Source: Gaiellasilicea sp035553355
GTDB taxonomy: Bacteria; Actinomycetota; Thermoleophilia; Gaiellales; Gaiellaceae
Assembly: GCA_035553355.1 (NCBI GenBank)
Contig: DATMJW010000016.1
Span: 1-22,663, forward strand
Length of the DNA: 22,663 bases
Direction of reading: 5' to 3'
Position numbers and translations under genes: made by a program
Part shown: one piece after another, positions 5,079 to 12,263 of the stretch
Position numbering within the stretch: position 1 is the first letter of the stretch
Layout: every line of letters begins with the position of its first letter
Notes under the pieces: generated by a model
What the model was told of the DNA's origin: nothing
The model's input: the letters and a program-made list of their open reading frames with translations, nothing else
Databases searched by the model: none

Positions 5079-7160
5079 CTGAGTACCGCGGTCGAACAGC
5101 CGCTGCACCGCGCCCTCGGTCTCACGGACGGAGAGCTCGCGCGCATCGTCGACCTGATGGGGCGCGACCCCAACCATTTCGAGCTCGCGGTGTTCTCGCT
5201 CCTCTGGTCGGAGCACTGCGGCTACAAGCATTCGGCCCTCCTCCTCAAGCGGCTTCCCTCCTCCGGGAAACGCGTCCTCCAGGGCCCCGGTGAGAACGCG
5301 GGCGTGATCGACCTCGGCGACGGCGAGGCCGTCTGCTTCAAGGTCGAGAGCCACAACCACCCGTCGGCGGTCGAGCCGTTCCAGGGGGCCGCGACCGGCG
5401 TCGGCGGGATCCTGCGCGACATCATCGCGATGGGCGCCCGTCCGATCGCGCTCCTCGACGGGCTCCGCTTCGCGGAGGGCGACTGGCGCTTCGACCGCGC
5501 CGTCCACGGGATCGGCCACTACGGCAACTGCGTCGGCGTCCCGACGGTCGGCGGCGAGGCGGTCTTCGACGACGCGTACGCCGACAACGTCCTCGTGAAC
5601 GCGATGTGCGTCGGGCTGCTCCCGGCGGACCGCGTCACGCGCGCGGGCGCGACGGGCCCCGGCAACCTCGTCGTCCTCTTCGGCGCGACGACCGGCCGTG
5701 ACGGCATCGGCGGCGCGTCCGTCCTCGCGAGCGCCGACCTCTCCGAGGGCGACGCCGACAAGCGGCCGACGGTCCAGGTCGGCGACCCCTTCACCGGGAA
5801 GAAGCTGATCGACGTCTCCGTCGACCTCGTCGAGTCGGGCCTCGTCGAGTCGCTGCAGGATTGCGGTGCCGCCGGCCTCGCCTCGTCGCTCTCGGAGATG
5901 GCGCGCGAGACGGGGATCGACCTGCACCTCGACCGGGTGCCGCGGCGCGAGGAGGGGATGGAGCCGTGGGAGGTGATGATCTCCGAGAGCCAGGAGCGCA
6001 TGGTCGCGGTCGTGCGCCCGCAGATGCTGGAAGCCGTGCAGCGGCTCTGCGAGCGCTGGGAGCTGCACCACGCCGTCATCGGCGAGGTCACGGAGAGCGG
6101 CCTCCTGCGCGCGTACTGGGACGGCGAGGTGGTCGGCGAGATTCCCGCTCGCCACCTCACCGACGACTGCCCGCGCTACGAGGTCGAGCGGCGGCCGCGG
6201 CCCGAGCCGGAGCCCGTGGCGGCGCCGGCGGCGCCGGAGCCGAGCCGCGTCCTCCTCGAGCTGCTCGGGAGCGCGAACCTGCGCAGCCGCGCGCCGGTCT
6301 TCCGCCGCTACGACCACCTCGTCGGCTCCCGGACGGTGCGCCGCCCAGGTCTCGACGCAGCGGTGCTGCGGCTGCGGCCCGGCTACCGCGGTCTCGCGGT
6401 GACGCTGGACGGCCAGGGCCGGATCGCGCGGCTCGACCCGCGCACCGGCGGCGCGCTCGCCGTCCTCGAGGCGGCGCGGAACGTGGCGTGCGCGGGCGGC
6501 GAGCCGCTCGGCTTCACCGACTGCCTCAACTTCGGGAACCCGGAGAAGCCCGAGATCGCGTGGGAGCTCGCCGAGGCGATCGAGGGGATGGCCGAGGCGT
6601 GCGAGGCGCTCGGGGTTCCGATCGTGTCCGGGAACGTCTCGCTCTACAACGACACCGACGGGCGCTCGATCCACCCGACGCCCGTCGTCGGCTGCGTCGG
6701 GCTCGTCCCCGATGTCCGCGCGGTGCCGCAGGGCTGGCGTGCCGGCGACGTGGTCGTGCTCGCGGGCGCCTCCCCGATCTCGATCGCGGGGTCGGAGTAC
6801 CAGGCGCGCTACGGGACCGTCGGCGGCCGGCCGGCGCGGCTCGACCTCGAGGCGGAGGCCGCGCTCGTCGACTTCCTCTGGCGCGCCGCGCCCCGCTGCT
6901 CGCTCGTGCACGACGTCGCGGAGGGCGGCGTCGCGGTCGCGCTCGCCGAGGCGGCTCTCTGGAGCGGCATCGGCGCCGAGATCGAGCTCCCCGACGACCC
7001 GCGCGCGTGGTTCGGCGAGGGCGGCGGCCAGGCCGTGCTCGCGTGTTCGCCCGCGCAGCTCGACCGCCTCGGCGGCGTGCCGCTGCGGCGCCTCGGCGTC
7101 GTCGGCGGGAACCGGCTGCTCGGCGTCCCACTCGACGACCTGCGGGAGGCGTGGTCGTAG
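5079..7160 (+). CDS. purL: Phosphoribosylformylglycinamidine synthase subunit PurL
   Basis: The FGAM synthetase large subunit converts FGAR, ATP and ammonia (from PurQ) to FGAM in purine synthesis. Its 693 aa is in the range of small-type PurL, which needs separate PurS and PurQ; neither is in this window. Landmarks are LLWSEHCGYKH (His46), SHNHPSAVEPFQG (His92-His94), ATGVGGILRDIIAMGARP, TGRDGIGGASVLAS, VQVGDPFTGKKL, GNVSLYNDT and HDVAEGGVAVALAE. The start is unusual. Sequence homologous to PurL N-termini (ALGLTDGELARIVDLMGRDP) precedes the first in-frame ATG at 5157, and the only upstream initiator-like codon is CTG 5079, giving MSTAVEQPLH after initiation. Seven bases before it is a TAGGCT -10. 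First gene of purL-purF-MOSC. Confidence 0.95.
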   Translation: MSTAVEQPLHRALGLTDGELARIVDLMGRDPNHFELAVFSLLWSEHCGYKHSALLLKRLPSSGKRVLQGPGENAGVIDLGDGEAVCFKVESHNHPSAVEPFQGAATGVGGILRDIIAMGARPIALLDGLRFAEGDWRFDRAVHGIGHYGNCVGVPTVGGEAVFDDAYADNVLVNAMCVGLLPADRVTRAGATGPGNLVVLFGATTGRDGIGGASVLASADLSEGDADKRPTVQVGDPFTGKKLIDVSVDLVESGLVESLQDCGAAGLASSLSEMARETGIDLHLDRVPRREEGMEPWEVMISESQERMVAVVRPQMLEAVQRLCERWELHHAVIGEVTESGLLRAYWDGEVVGEIPARHLTDDCPRYEVERRPRPEPEPVAAPAAPEPSRVLLELLGSANLRSRAPVFRRYDHLVGSRTVRRPGLDAAVLRLRPGYRGLAVTLDGQGRIARLDPRTGGALAVLEAARNVACAGGEPLGFTDCLNFGNPEKPEIAWELAEAIEGMAEACEALGVPIVSGNVSLYNDTDGRSIHPTPVVGCVGLVPDVRAVPQGWRAGDVVVLAGASPISIAGSEYQARYGTVGGRPARLDLEAEAALVDFLWRAAPRCSLVHDVAEGGVAVALAEAALWSGIGAEIELPDDPRAWFGEGGGQAVLACSPAQLDRLGGVPLRRLGVVGGNRLLGVPLDDLREAWS

Positions 7161-7163
7161 GCC

Positions 7164-8543
7164 GTGTGCGGCGTCTTCGGCATCCGCTCCGACGACCGCG
7201 ACGTGGCGCGGCTCACGTACTTCGGGCTCTTCGCGCTCCAGCACCGAGGGCAGGAGTCCGCCGGGATCGCCGTCTCGAACCGCGGCCGCCTGACGGTGCT
7301 GCGGGAGATGGGGCTCGTCGCCCAGGTCTTCGACGAGGAGAAGCTGCACGCGCTCCCCGGGGACGTCGCGATCGGGCACACGCGCTACTCGACCACCGGC
7401 TCGACGCACTGGGCGAACGCGCAGCCGGTCGTGCATCACGGGGCCGCGCGCACCGTCGCGCTCGGCCACAACGGCAACCTGACGAACAGCGGCGGCCTGC
7501 GGCGCGCGCTCGAGGAGGAAGGCGTCAAGCTCGACGCGACGTCGGATACCGAGGTGATCGCAGCGCTCCTCGCGCAGGACACCGCGCCGCTCGCGCAGGC
7601 CGTCGCCGCGACGATGGCGAGGCTCGAGGGCGCCTACTCGGTGGTGGCGCTCGCGGAAGGGCGCCTCGTCGGCTTTCGCGACCCACACGGGATCCGCCCG
7701 CTCGCGCTCGGGCGCGTCGGCTCCGACTGGGTCATCGCCTCCGAGACGTGCGCGCTCGACCTCGTCGGGGCGCGGTACGTCCGCGACGTGCGGCCCGGGG
7801 AGGTGGTCGTCGTCGACGAGGAGGGGCTGACCGCGACGCAGGCGCTTCCGGAGGCGCGGCAGGCGCTCTGCATCTTCGAGCACGTCTACTTCGCCCGCCC
7901 GGACTCGACGCTCGCCGGTGGCGAGGTGCACGGCGCACGCGTGCGCATGGGCGAGCGGCTCGCGGCCGAGGCTCCGGTCGAGGCCGACCTCGTGCTACCG
8001 ATCCCCGACTCCGGCACCCCGGCCGCGGTCGGCTACGCGCGCGCCTCGGGCATCCCGTACAGCGACGGCCTGATCAAGAACCGCTACGTCGGCCGGACGT
8101 TCATCCAGCCGGACGAGGACCTGCGCCGGCAGGGGATCAAGCTCAAGTTCAACCCGCTGGCAGAGGTCGCGGGGAAGCGCATCGTCGTCGTCGACGACTC
8201 GATCGTGCGCGGGAACACGATGCGCCAGCTCGTCGCCATGCTCCAGGAGGCGGGTGCGGCGGAGGTGCACGTCCGGATCTCGTCGCCGCCGGTCGTCTCG
8301 CCGTGCTTCTACGGGATCGACATGGGCGACGACGGCCAGCTGCCGGCGGCGCACCACACGGTCGAGGAGCTGCGGGAGCAGATCGGGGCGACGTCGCTCC
8401 ACTACCTCTCGCTGGAGGGGATGCAGGCGGCGACGCGGCTGCCGGAGGCGTCCGTCTGCCGCGCCTGCTTCACGCGCGAGTACCCGACGCGCGTCCCCGC
8501 GGAGCGGAACCTGGCGAAGCTGCGGTTCGAGCACGCGCGATGA
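7164..8543 (+). CDS. purF: Amidophosphoribosyltransferase PurF
   Basis: 459 aa; catalyses the committed step of purine synthesis, PRPP plus glutamine to phosphoribosylamine. The N-terminus is MCGVFGIRS, so Cys2 becomes the Ntn-type glutaminase nucleophile after Met removal, with no propeptide as in Bacillus. Other features are ALQHRGQESAGI, GHTRYSTTG and the PRPP-binding motif VVVDDSIVRGNT. Cys236 (CIFEHVYFARPDS), Cys381 (SPCFYGID), Cys432 and Cys435 (VCRAC) correspond to the four [4Fe-4S] ligands of the B. subtilis-type enzyme, so an iron-sulfur cluster is expected. The GTG start lies 3 bp after the purL stop, and the ATGA at 8540-8543 couples it to the MOSC gene. Confidence 0.96.
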   Translation: MCGVFGIRSDDRDVARLTYFGLFALQHRGQESAGIAVSNRGRLTVLREMGLVAQVFDEEKLHALPGDVAIGHTRYSTTGSTHWANAQPVVHHGAARTVALGHNGNLTNSGGLRRALEEEGVKLDATSDTEVIAALLAQDTAPLAQAVAATMARLEGAYSVVALAEGRLVGFRDPHGIRPLALGRVGSDWVIASETCALDLVGARYVRDVRPGEVVVVDEEGLTATQALPEARQALCIFEHVYFARPDSTLAGGEVHGARVRMGERLAAEAPVEADLVLPIPDSGTPAAVGYARASGIPYSDGLIKNRYVGRTFIQPDEDLRRQGIKLKFNPLAEVAGKRIVVVDDSIVRGNTMRQLVAMLQEAGAAEVHVRISSPPVVSPCFYGIDMGDDGQLPAAHHTVEELREQIGATSLHYLSLEGMQAATRLPEASVCRACFTREYPTRVPAERNLAKLRFEHAR

Positions 8544-9178
8544 GGGTCGAGTCGGTGAACGTCGCGCACGACCCGCGAATCGTCCAGGTCGGTGCGCGGG
8601 AGGTCTCGACCGGGATCGCGAAGGTGCCGGTGCCGTCCGCGTGGCTCGGCGCGTCGGGCGTCGCCGGCGACGTCGTTGCCGACCAGGCGAACCACGGCGG
8701 CGCCGACCAGGCGGTCTACCTCTACAGCCGCGAGGACTACGAGTGGTGGGACCGCGAGCTCGGCGAGCGGCACGCGCCGGGCACGTTCGGCGAGAACCTG
8801 ACGCTCTCGAGCTTCGGCGGCGACGTCTGCGTCGGGGACCGGTTCCGCGCCGGTGGGGCGGTGGTCGAGGCGACGGCGCCGAGGATCCCGTGCGGGGTGT
8901 TCGCCGCCCACGTGCGCCGCGACGAATGGGTGAAGCGGTTCGCCGCGTCGCGCCGCACCGGGATATACGCGCGCGTGCTCGAGGAGGGCGAGGTCGCCGC
9001 GGGAGATGCGGTCGAGGCCCTCGGCGGCGGCGACGGCAACCCGACGATCGCCGAGCTCGTGGCCGTCTGGTACGCGAAGGACACACCGGTCGAGGAGCTC
9101 GAGCGGATCCTGCGCGCGCCGGTGGCGGAGCGGTTGCGAAAGGCGCTCGAGCGGCGCCTCGCCGCCTCCGTGGCCTAG
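8540..9178 (+). CDS. MOSC-domain protein (YiiM-like, 212 aa)
   Basis: The MOSC domain is related to the molybdenum cofactor sulfurase C-terminal domain. Characteristic parts are GVAGDVVADQANHGGADQAVYLY (about residues 45-65, listed here as GVAGD, then NHGGADQAVYLY), PGTFGENL, and APRIPCGVF with the conserved Cys118. In E. coli the MOSC proteins YiiM and YcbX give resistance to N-hydroxylated purine analogues such as 6-hydroxylaminopurine; YiiM has this short single-domain form with a helical C-terminal extension. The ATG overlaps the purF stop as ATGA, so it is translationally coupled to the purine pathway. A role in clearing aberrant hydroxylamino-purines is therefore an attractive inference, not shown by sequence alone. 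The stop overlaps that of ctaG in a CTAG. Confidence 0.88.
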   Translation: MRVESVNVAHDPRIVQVGAREVSTGIAKVPVPSAWLGASGVAGDVVADQANHGGADQAVYLYSREDYEWWDRELGERHAPGTFGENLTLSSFGGDVCVGDRFRAGGAVVEATAPRIPCGVFAAHVRRDEWVKRFAASRRTGIYARVLEEGEVAAGDAVEALGGGDGNPTIAELVAVWYAKDTPVEELERILRAPVAERLRKALERRLAASVA

Positions 9179-10035
9179 CCGCGGTCGGCGAGCTCCTGCG
9201 CGCGGCCGTAGCGGACGGCGCGGTTCACCGCGCGCGGGTCGAGTCCGCGCTCGAGCAGCTGCTGCCGCAGCTCGCCCTCGCGGGCGAGGCGCAGGAAGAG
9301 CCATGCGAGCGCGACGATCGTGACGAGCGACCCCTCGAGCATCATCACGGCACCCGCGAGCCCCTGGTCGCGCTCCGGCGAGATCCCCCACAGCTCCTCA
9401 CCCTGCGCGTACACCGGGTAGAAGACGGTCCCCGCCCAGAGGAAGACGTTCCCGAGCAGCGTCTCCACGAGCCGCACGACGGCGATGTACGCGAGCTTGA
9501 GTCCGGTGCCGAACCACTCCGGCGCCGGCAGCCGCTCGAGCACCGGCAGCCACATGATCACCCCCGCGGTGAAGAAGCAGACGTGCTCGAGCGCGTGAAC
9601 GGCGCTGTGGCGCACCGCCGCCTCGTAGAGGAACGGGACGTGCCAGACGTAGAGGTTGACCGCCCAGATGGGCAGCGCGACGGCCGGGTTCGCGAGCACG
9701 CGCAGCCGCTCGACCGGCCGCAGCGCGAGCAGCGGCCGGAGGAGCGGCCCCGTCAGCCCGGCGAGGAGCGCGAGCGGTGCCAGGTCGCCGAGGACGACGT
9801 GCTGGAGCATGTGCGCGCTGAAGAGCTCGCCCTCCCCGACCGCCGCGACCGGCGAGGCGAGGGCGAGGACGAGGAGCGCGATCCCGAGCGCGAAGAGCGC
9901 GACGCGCCAGCGCGGCGGCGGCTGCCCGCGGCGGCGCAGCGTGCGCACGCGCATGCCGTAGCCGAGGGCGGCGAGGGCGAGCGGCGCCAGCTGCAGCGGG
10001 TCGAACGTCCACGTCGTCAGCACCGAGCCGAGCAC
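9175..10035 (-). CDS. ctaG: CtaG-type cytochrome c oxidase assembly membrane protein
   Basis: Multi-pass membrane protein of the caa3_CtaG family, with about seven hydrophobic segments. The diagnostic stretch is FSAHMLQHVVLGDLAPLAL, followed by YVWHVPFLYEAAVRHSAVHA and LEHVCFF; its histidines are the conserved ones thought to bind copper. CtaG of this type helps assemble the CuA/caa3 oxidase in Bacillus and actinobacteria. No oxidase subunits are in the window. The start is either GTG 10044 (289 aa) or GTG 10035 (286 aa). I prefer 10035 because the TAGCGT -10 at 10048-10043 overlaps the first and lies 7 bp before the second. It ends in a CTAG overlap with the MOSC gene and is divergent from a VOC-like gene. 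Confidence 0.9.
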   Translation of the reverse strand: MLGSVLTTWTFDPLQLAPLALAALGYGMRVRTLRRRGQPPPRWRVALFALGIALLVLALASPVAAVGEGELFSAHMLQHVVLGDLAPLALLAGLTGPLLRPLLALRPVERLRVLANPAVALPIWAVNLYVWHVPFLYEAAVRHSAVHALEHVCFFTAGVIMWLPVLERLPAPEWFGTGLKLAYIAVVRLVETLLGNVFLWAGTVFYPVYAQGEELWGISPERDQGLAGAVMMLEGSLVTIVALAWLFLRLAREGELRQQLLERGLDPRAVNRAVRYGRAQELADRG

Positions 10036-10042
10036 TGCGTCC

Positions 10043-10048
10043 ACGCTA
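10043..10048 (-). promoter_or_regulatory. -10 element TAGCGT of ctaG
   Basis: Lies 7 bp before GTG 10035. The TA step at 10047-10048 is also the TA of the plus-strand TACCCT element, so the two divergent genes share it. Confidence 0.5.
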
Positions 10049-10052
10049 CCCT
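10047..10052 (+). promoter_or_regulatory. -10 element TACCCT of the VOC-like gene
   Basis: Ends 9 bp before the GTG at 10062; no SD is visible. It overlaps the minus-strand TAGCGT of ctaG by two bases. Confidence 0.4.
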
Positions 10053-10061
10053 CCGCCGTCG

Positions 10062-10673
10062 GTGCAGCTCTTCCACTACCACCTCGTCACGAGCCGCGTG
10101 CGTCAGGTCGAGGCGCGCTACGTCGGCAAGCTCGCCTTCGACCTCGTCGCACGCCACGGCCGGATCGGCGAGGAGTACCAGTCGTTCGAGTCCGGCACCT
10201 CGTGGGAGGAGCTCGACGCGCTCGGCTTCAAGCTCCGCCTCTCGGAGCTCGAGCGCGGCGCCGTCAACGTCGTCGTCCAGCCCGGCCAGTGGGAGGTGCC
10301 GCGCGTCGACCACCTCGGGCTCGCGCTCGACGACGACGAGTTCGAGCGCGTGCTCGACCGGGCGACGCAGCGCGAGCTGCGGGTGCAGGCGCACGGCGGC
10401 CGCCGCACCTTCGTCGCCACGAACGCGGGGTACCGGCTCGAGATCCATCCGCCGCGCGAGTGGCTCGACGACCTCCTGGAGGGCCGCGAGGACCTCGAGC
10501 TACGCGAGCTCCAGCTGCTCGCCGAGGATCCGGAGGCGAAGGCGGCGGCGCTCGCCGACCTGCTCGAGGTCGAGCGCGAGGACGCGGCGGTGCAGGTCGG
10601 CCCGACGCTCGTCCGCTTCCTCCCGGACGGCCCGCCGGGGCGCCCGCAGCTCCACGCGGAGCTCTTCGCCTAG
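10062..10673 (+). CDS. VOC/glyoxalase-like protein of unknown function (203 aa)
   Basis: The N-terminal 130 residues look like a VOC (glyoxalase/bleomycin resistance) fold: FHYHLVTSRVRQVEARYVGKL at the start (shown as two pieces FHYHLVTSRV and VEARYVGKL), VPRVDHLGLALDDDEFERVL as a second module, and GYRLEIHPP as a final strand. The remainder is an acidic, Leu/Glu-rich helical tail. A complete set of metal ligands is not obvious, so it may be non-catalytic or use a different site. The GTG start follows a TACCCT element. The gene stands alone between ctaG and purM, followed by a 130-bp region rich in inverted repeats. No pathway can be assigned. Confidence 0.7.
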   Translation: MQLFHYHLVTSRVRQVEARYVGKLAFDLVARHGRIGEEYQSFESGTSWEELDALGFKLRLSELERGAVNVVVQPGQWEVPRVDHLGLALDDDEFERVLDRATQRELRVQAHGGRRTFVATNAGYRLEIHPPREWLDDLLEGREDLELRELQLLAEDPEAKAAALADLLEVEREDAAVQVGPTLVRFLPDGPPGRPQLHAELFA

Positions 10674-10803
10674 CTGGCGCAGATGCGGCAGCGGCGAAGC
10701 CGCCGCCGGATCGCGCGAGATCCCTGAAGCGGCCGCTTCGCGGTCGGCGCGTGCGACCGTCCGCCTGCGGCGGTGTGGCCGACGCGCGCCGTAGACTCGC
10801 CGG
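10674..10803. repeat. Cluster of four inverted repeats between VOC-like gene and purM
   Basis: Gene-free 130 bp with four successive dyads: GCGGC-GAA-GCCGC (10691-10703); GGATC-N6-GATCC (10708-10723); the perfect 14-bp palindrome GAAGCGGCCGCTTC (10726-10739); and ACCG(T)CCGC-CT-GCGGCGGT (10756-10774), with one bulged T. None is followed by a T run, so a classical intrinsic terminator is not evident. The purM -10 follows at 10792. Some of the symmetry is expected by chance at this GC content. Confidence 0.5.
10792..10797 (+). promoter_or_regulatory. -10 element TAGACT of purM operon
   Basis: TAGACT is followed by 6 bp and the GTG start of purM; no SD is visible. It predicts an essentially leaderless purMNH transcript. 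Confidence 0.5.
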
Positions 10804-11733
10804 GTGAGCGAAGGGCGGACGTACGAGGCCGCGGGGGTCTCGCTCGCGACGGCTGAGGGTGTCGTCGAGCGGCTGCGCGCCGCGGTCGCTTCGACCCGCA
10901 CGCCGGCGGCGGTCGGTGACCTCGGCGGGTTCGCGGGGCTGTACGCGCTCGACGAGCGTCGCCTGCTCGCTGCGTCGACCGACGGCGTCGGCTCGAAGCT
11001 GATGCTGGCCAAGCGTGCCGGCCGACTTCGCTGGTGCGGCGCGGACCTCGCGGCGCACTGCATCAACGACGTCCTCACGACAGGTGCCGACCCGCTCTTC
11101 CTGCTCGACTACGTCGCCGCGAACACGATCTCGCTCGACGAGGTCGCAGAGCTCGTGGAGGGCGCGGCCGAAGTCTGCCGCGCGGCCGGCTGCGCGATCC
11201 TCGGCGGCGAGACAGCCGAGCTGCCGGGGATCTACCGCGAGGCCGAGCTCGACTTCGCGGGCACGTGCGTCGGGATCGTCTCGCGCGAGGAGCTGATCGA
11301 CGGCTCGCGCGTCGAGGAGGGCGACGTCGTCGTCGGGTTCCCCTCGGCGGGCATCCACGCGAACGGCTTCACCCTCGTCCGCTCGATCGTCGGCGACGAC
11401 GAGTTCGACGCGGACCTGCTCCTGCCGCCCACGCGTCTCTACCTCGCCGACGTCCGGGCGCTTCGGGGCCGTGCCGACGTCCGCGCGCTCGCGCACGTCA
11501 CCGGCGGCGGCATCCTCGGCAACCTGCGGCGCGTGCTGCCGCAGGGGCTTCGGGCCGAGATCGACTGGGGGTCATGGGAGCGGCCACCCGTCTTCGGGTG
11601 GCTCGCCGAGCACGGGGTCGAGGAGGAGGAGGCGCGGCGCGTCTTCAACCTCGGGATCGGCTACTGCGCCGTGATTCCTTCCGCGGACGTCCTCGCCGCG
11701 GACGTCGTGATCGGGCAAATCGTCGCCGCATGA
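10804..11733 (+). CDS. purM: Phosphoribosylformylglycinamidine cyclo-ligase (AIR synthetase) PurM
   Basis: 309 aa. Converts FGAM and ATP to AIR, the step after PurL. Family signatures are AASTDGVGSKLMLAKR (ATP/Mg loop), DLAAHCINDVLTTGADPLF, GGETAELPGIY, GFPSAGIHANGFTLVR and the C-terminal HVTGGGILGNLRRVLP. It is somewhat shorter than the roughly 345-residue E. coli enzyme, with compact loops but no missing core motif. GTG start at 10804 follows a TAGACT -10 by six bases. Its stop overlaps purN as ATGA, making it the first gene of purM-purN-purH, separated from purL-purF-MOSC by ctaG and the VOC-like gene. Confidence 0.96.
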   Translation: MSEGRTYEAAGVSLATAEGVVERLRAAVASTRTPAAVGDLGGFAGLYALDERRLLAASTDGVGSKLMLAKRAGRLRWCGADLAAHCINDVLTTGADPLFLLDYVAANTISLDEVAELVEGAAEVCRAAGCAILGGETAELPGIYREAELDFAGTCVGIVSREELIDGSRVEEGDVVVGFPSAGIHANGFTLVRSIVGDDEFDADLLLPPTRLYLADVRALRGRADVRALAHVTGGGILGNLRRVLPQGLRAEIDWGSWERPPVFGWLAEHGVEEEEARRVFNLGIGYCAVIPSADVLAADVVIGQIVAA

Positions 11734-12263
11734 TCGGCGTCCTCGTGAGCGGCGAGGGGACGAACCTGCAGGCGCTGCTCGACGCCGGGCTGCCCGTCGC
11801 CGCCGTCGCGTCGAACCGGGCCGGGTGCCGCGCGCTCGATCGGGCCGAGCGTGCGGGGGTCGAGGCCGAGGCGTTCCCGCTCGACGAGTTCGCCGATCGC
11901 GAGCAGCGCGACGCGATCATGGCGAACTGGCTGCAGGAGCACGGCGTCCGGCTCGTTGTCTGCGCTGGCTACATGCACCTGCTGACGGCACCGTTCCTCG
12001 AGCGGTTCCCGGGGCGGGTGGTGAACGTCCACCCGTCGCTCCTGCCGGAGTTCCCGGGCGCGCGCGCGATCGACGACGCCCTCGCCGCGGGGGTCGAGAC
12101 GACGGGCGTCACCGTCCACCTCGTCGACGACGGGCTCGACACCGGCCCGGTCGTGCGGCAGGTGCCGGTCCCGGTCGAGCCGCGCGACACGCTTGTCGAG
12201 CGCATCCACGCCGTCGAGCACCGGCTGCTTCCCGAGGTGGTGAGGGAACTGTGCGCGCGCTGA
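11730..12263 (+). CDS. purN: Phosphoribosylglycinamide formyltransferase PurN
   Basis: 177 aa; transfers the formyl group of 10-formyl-tetrahydrofolate to GAR. Catalytic residues are in place: Asn99 and His101 in VVNVHPSLLPEFPG, and Asp137 in DDGLDTGPVV, at the same spacing as E. coli N106, H108 and D144. The N-terminal phosphate-binding loop is VSGEGTNLQALL. It is shorter than E. coli PurN (212 aa), mainly near the N-terminus and the C-terminus. The ATG start overlaps the purM stop (ATGA), and its last 13 bases overlap purH, so the three genes are tightly coupled. Confidence 0.96.
   Translation: MIGVLVSGEGTNLQALLDAGLPVAAVASNRAGCRALDRAERAGVEAEAFPLDEFADREQRDAIMANWLQEHGVRLVVCAGYMHLLTAPFLERFPGRVVNVHPSLLPEFPGARAIDDALAAGVETTGVTVHLVDDGLDTGPVVRQVPVPVEPRDTLVERIHAVEHRLLPEVVRELCAR

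Noticed and set aside
5022..7931. A 969-codon open frame antisense to purL and purF, and similar long frames opposite most genes
   Set aside because: In GC-rich DNA the antisense frame of a real gene often stays open. Its translation is a monotonous run of Arg, Asp, Glu and Val with no family motifs, while purL and purF on the other strand are unmistakable.
9175..10044. GTG at 10044 as the ctaG start
   Set aside because: It lies within the TAGCGT element itself, whereas GTG 10035 has the 7-bp spacing seen at other genes. The difference is three residues, so I keep it as a minor alternative.
10726..10739. GAAGCGGCCGCTTC palindrome as a cloning artefact (it contains a NotI site)
   Set aside because: The flanking sequence is ordinary genomic DNA with further dyads, and 8-bp GC sites are common at this composition.
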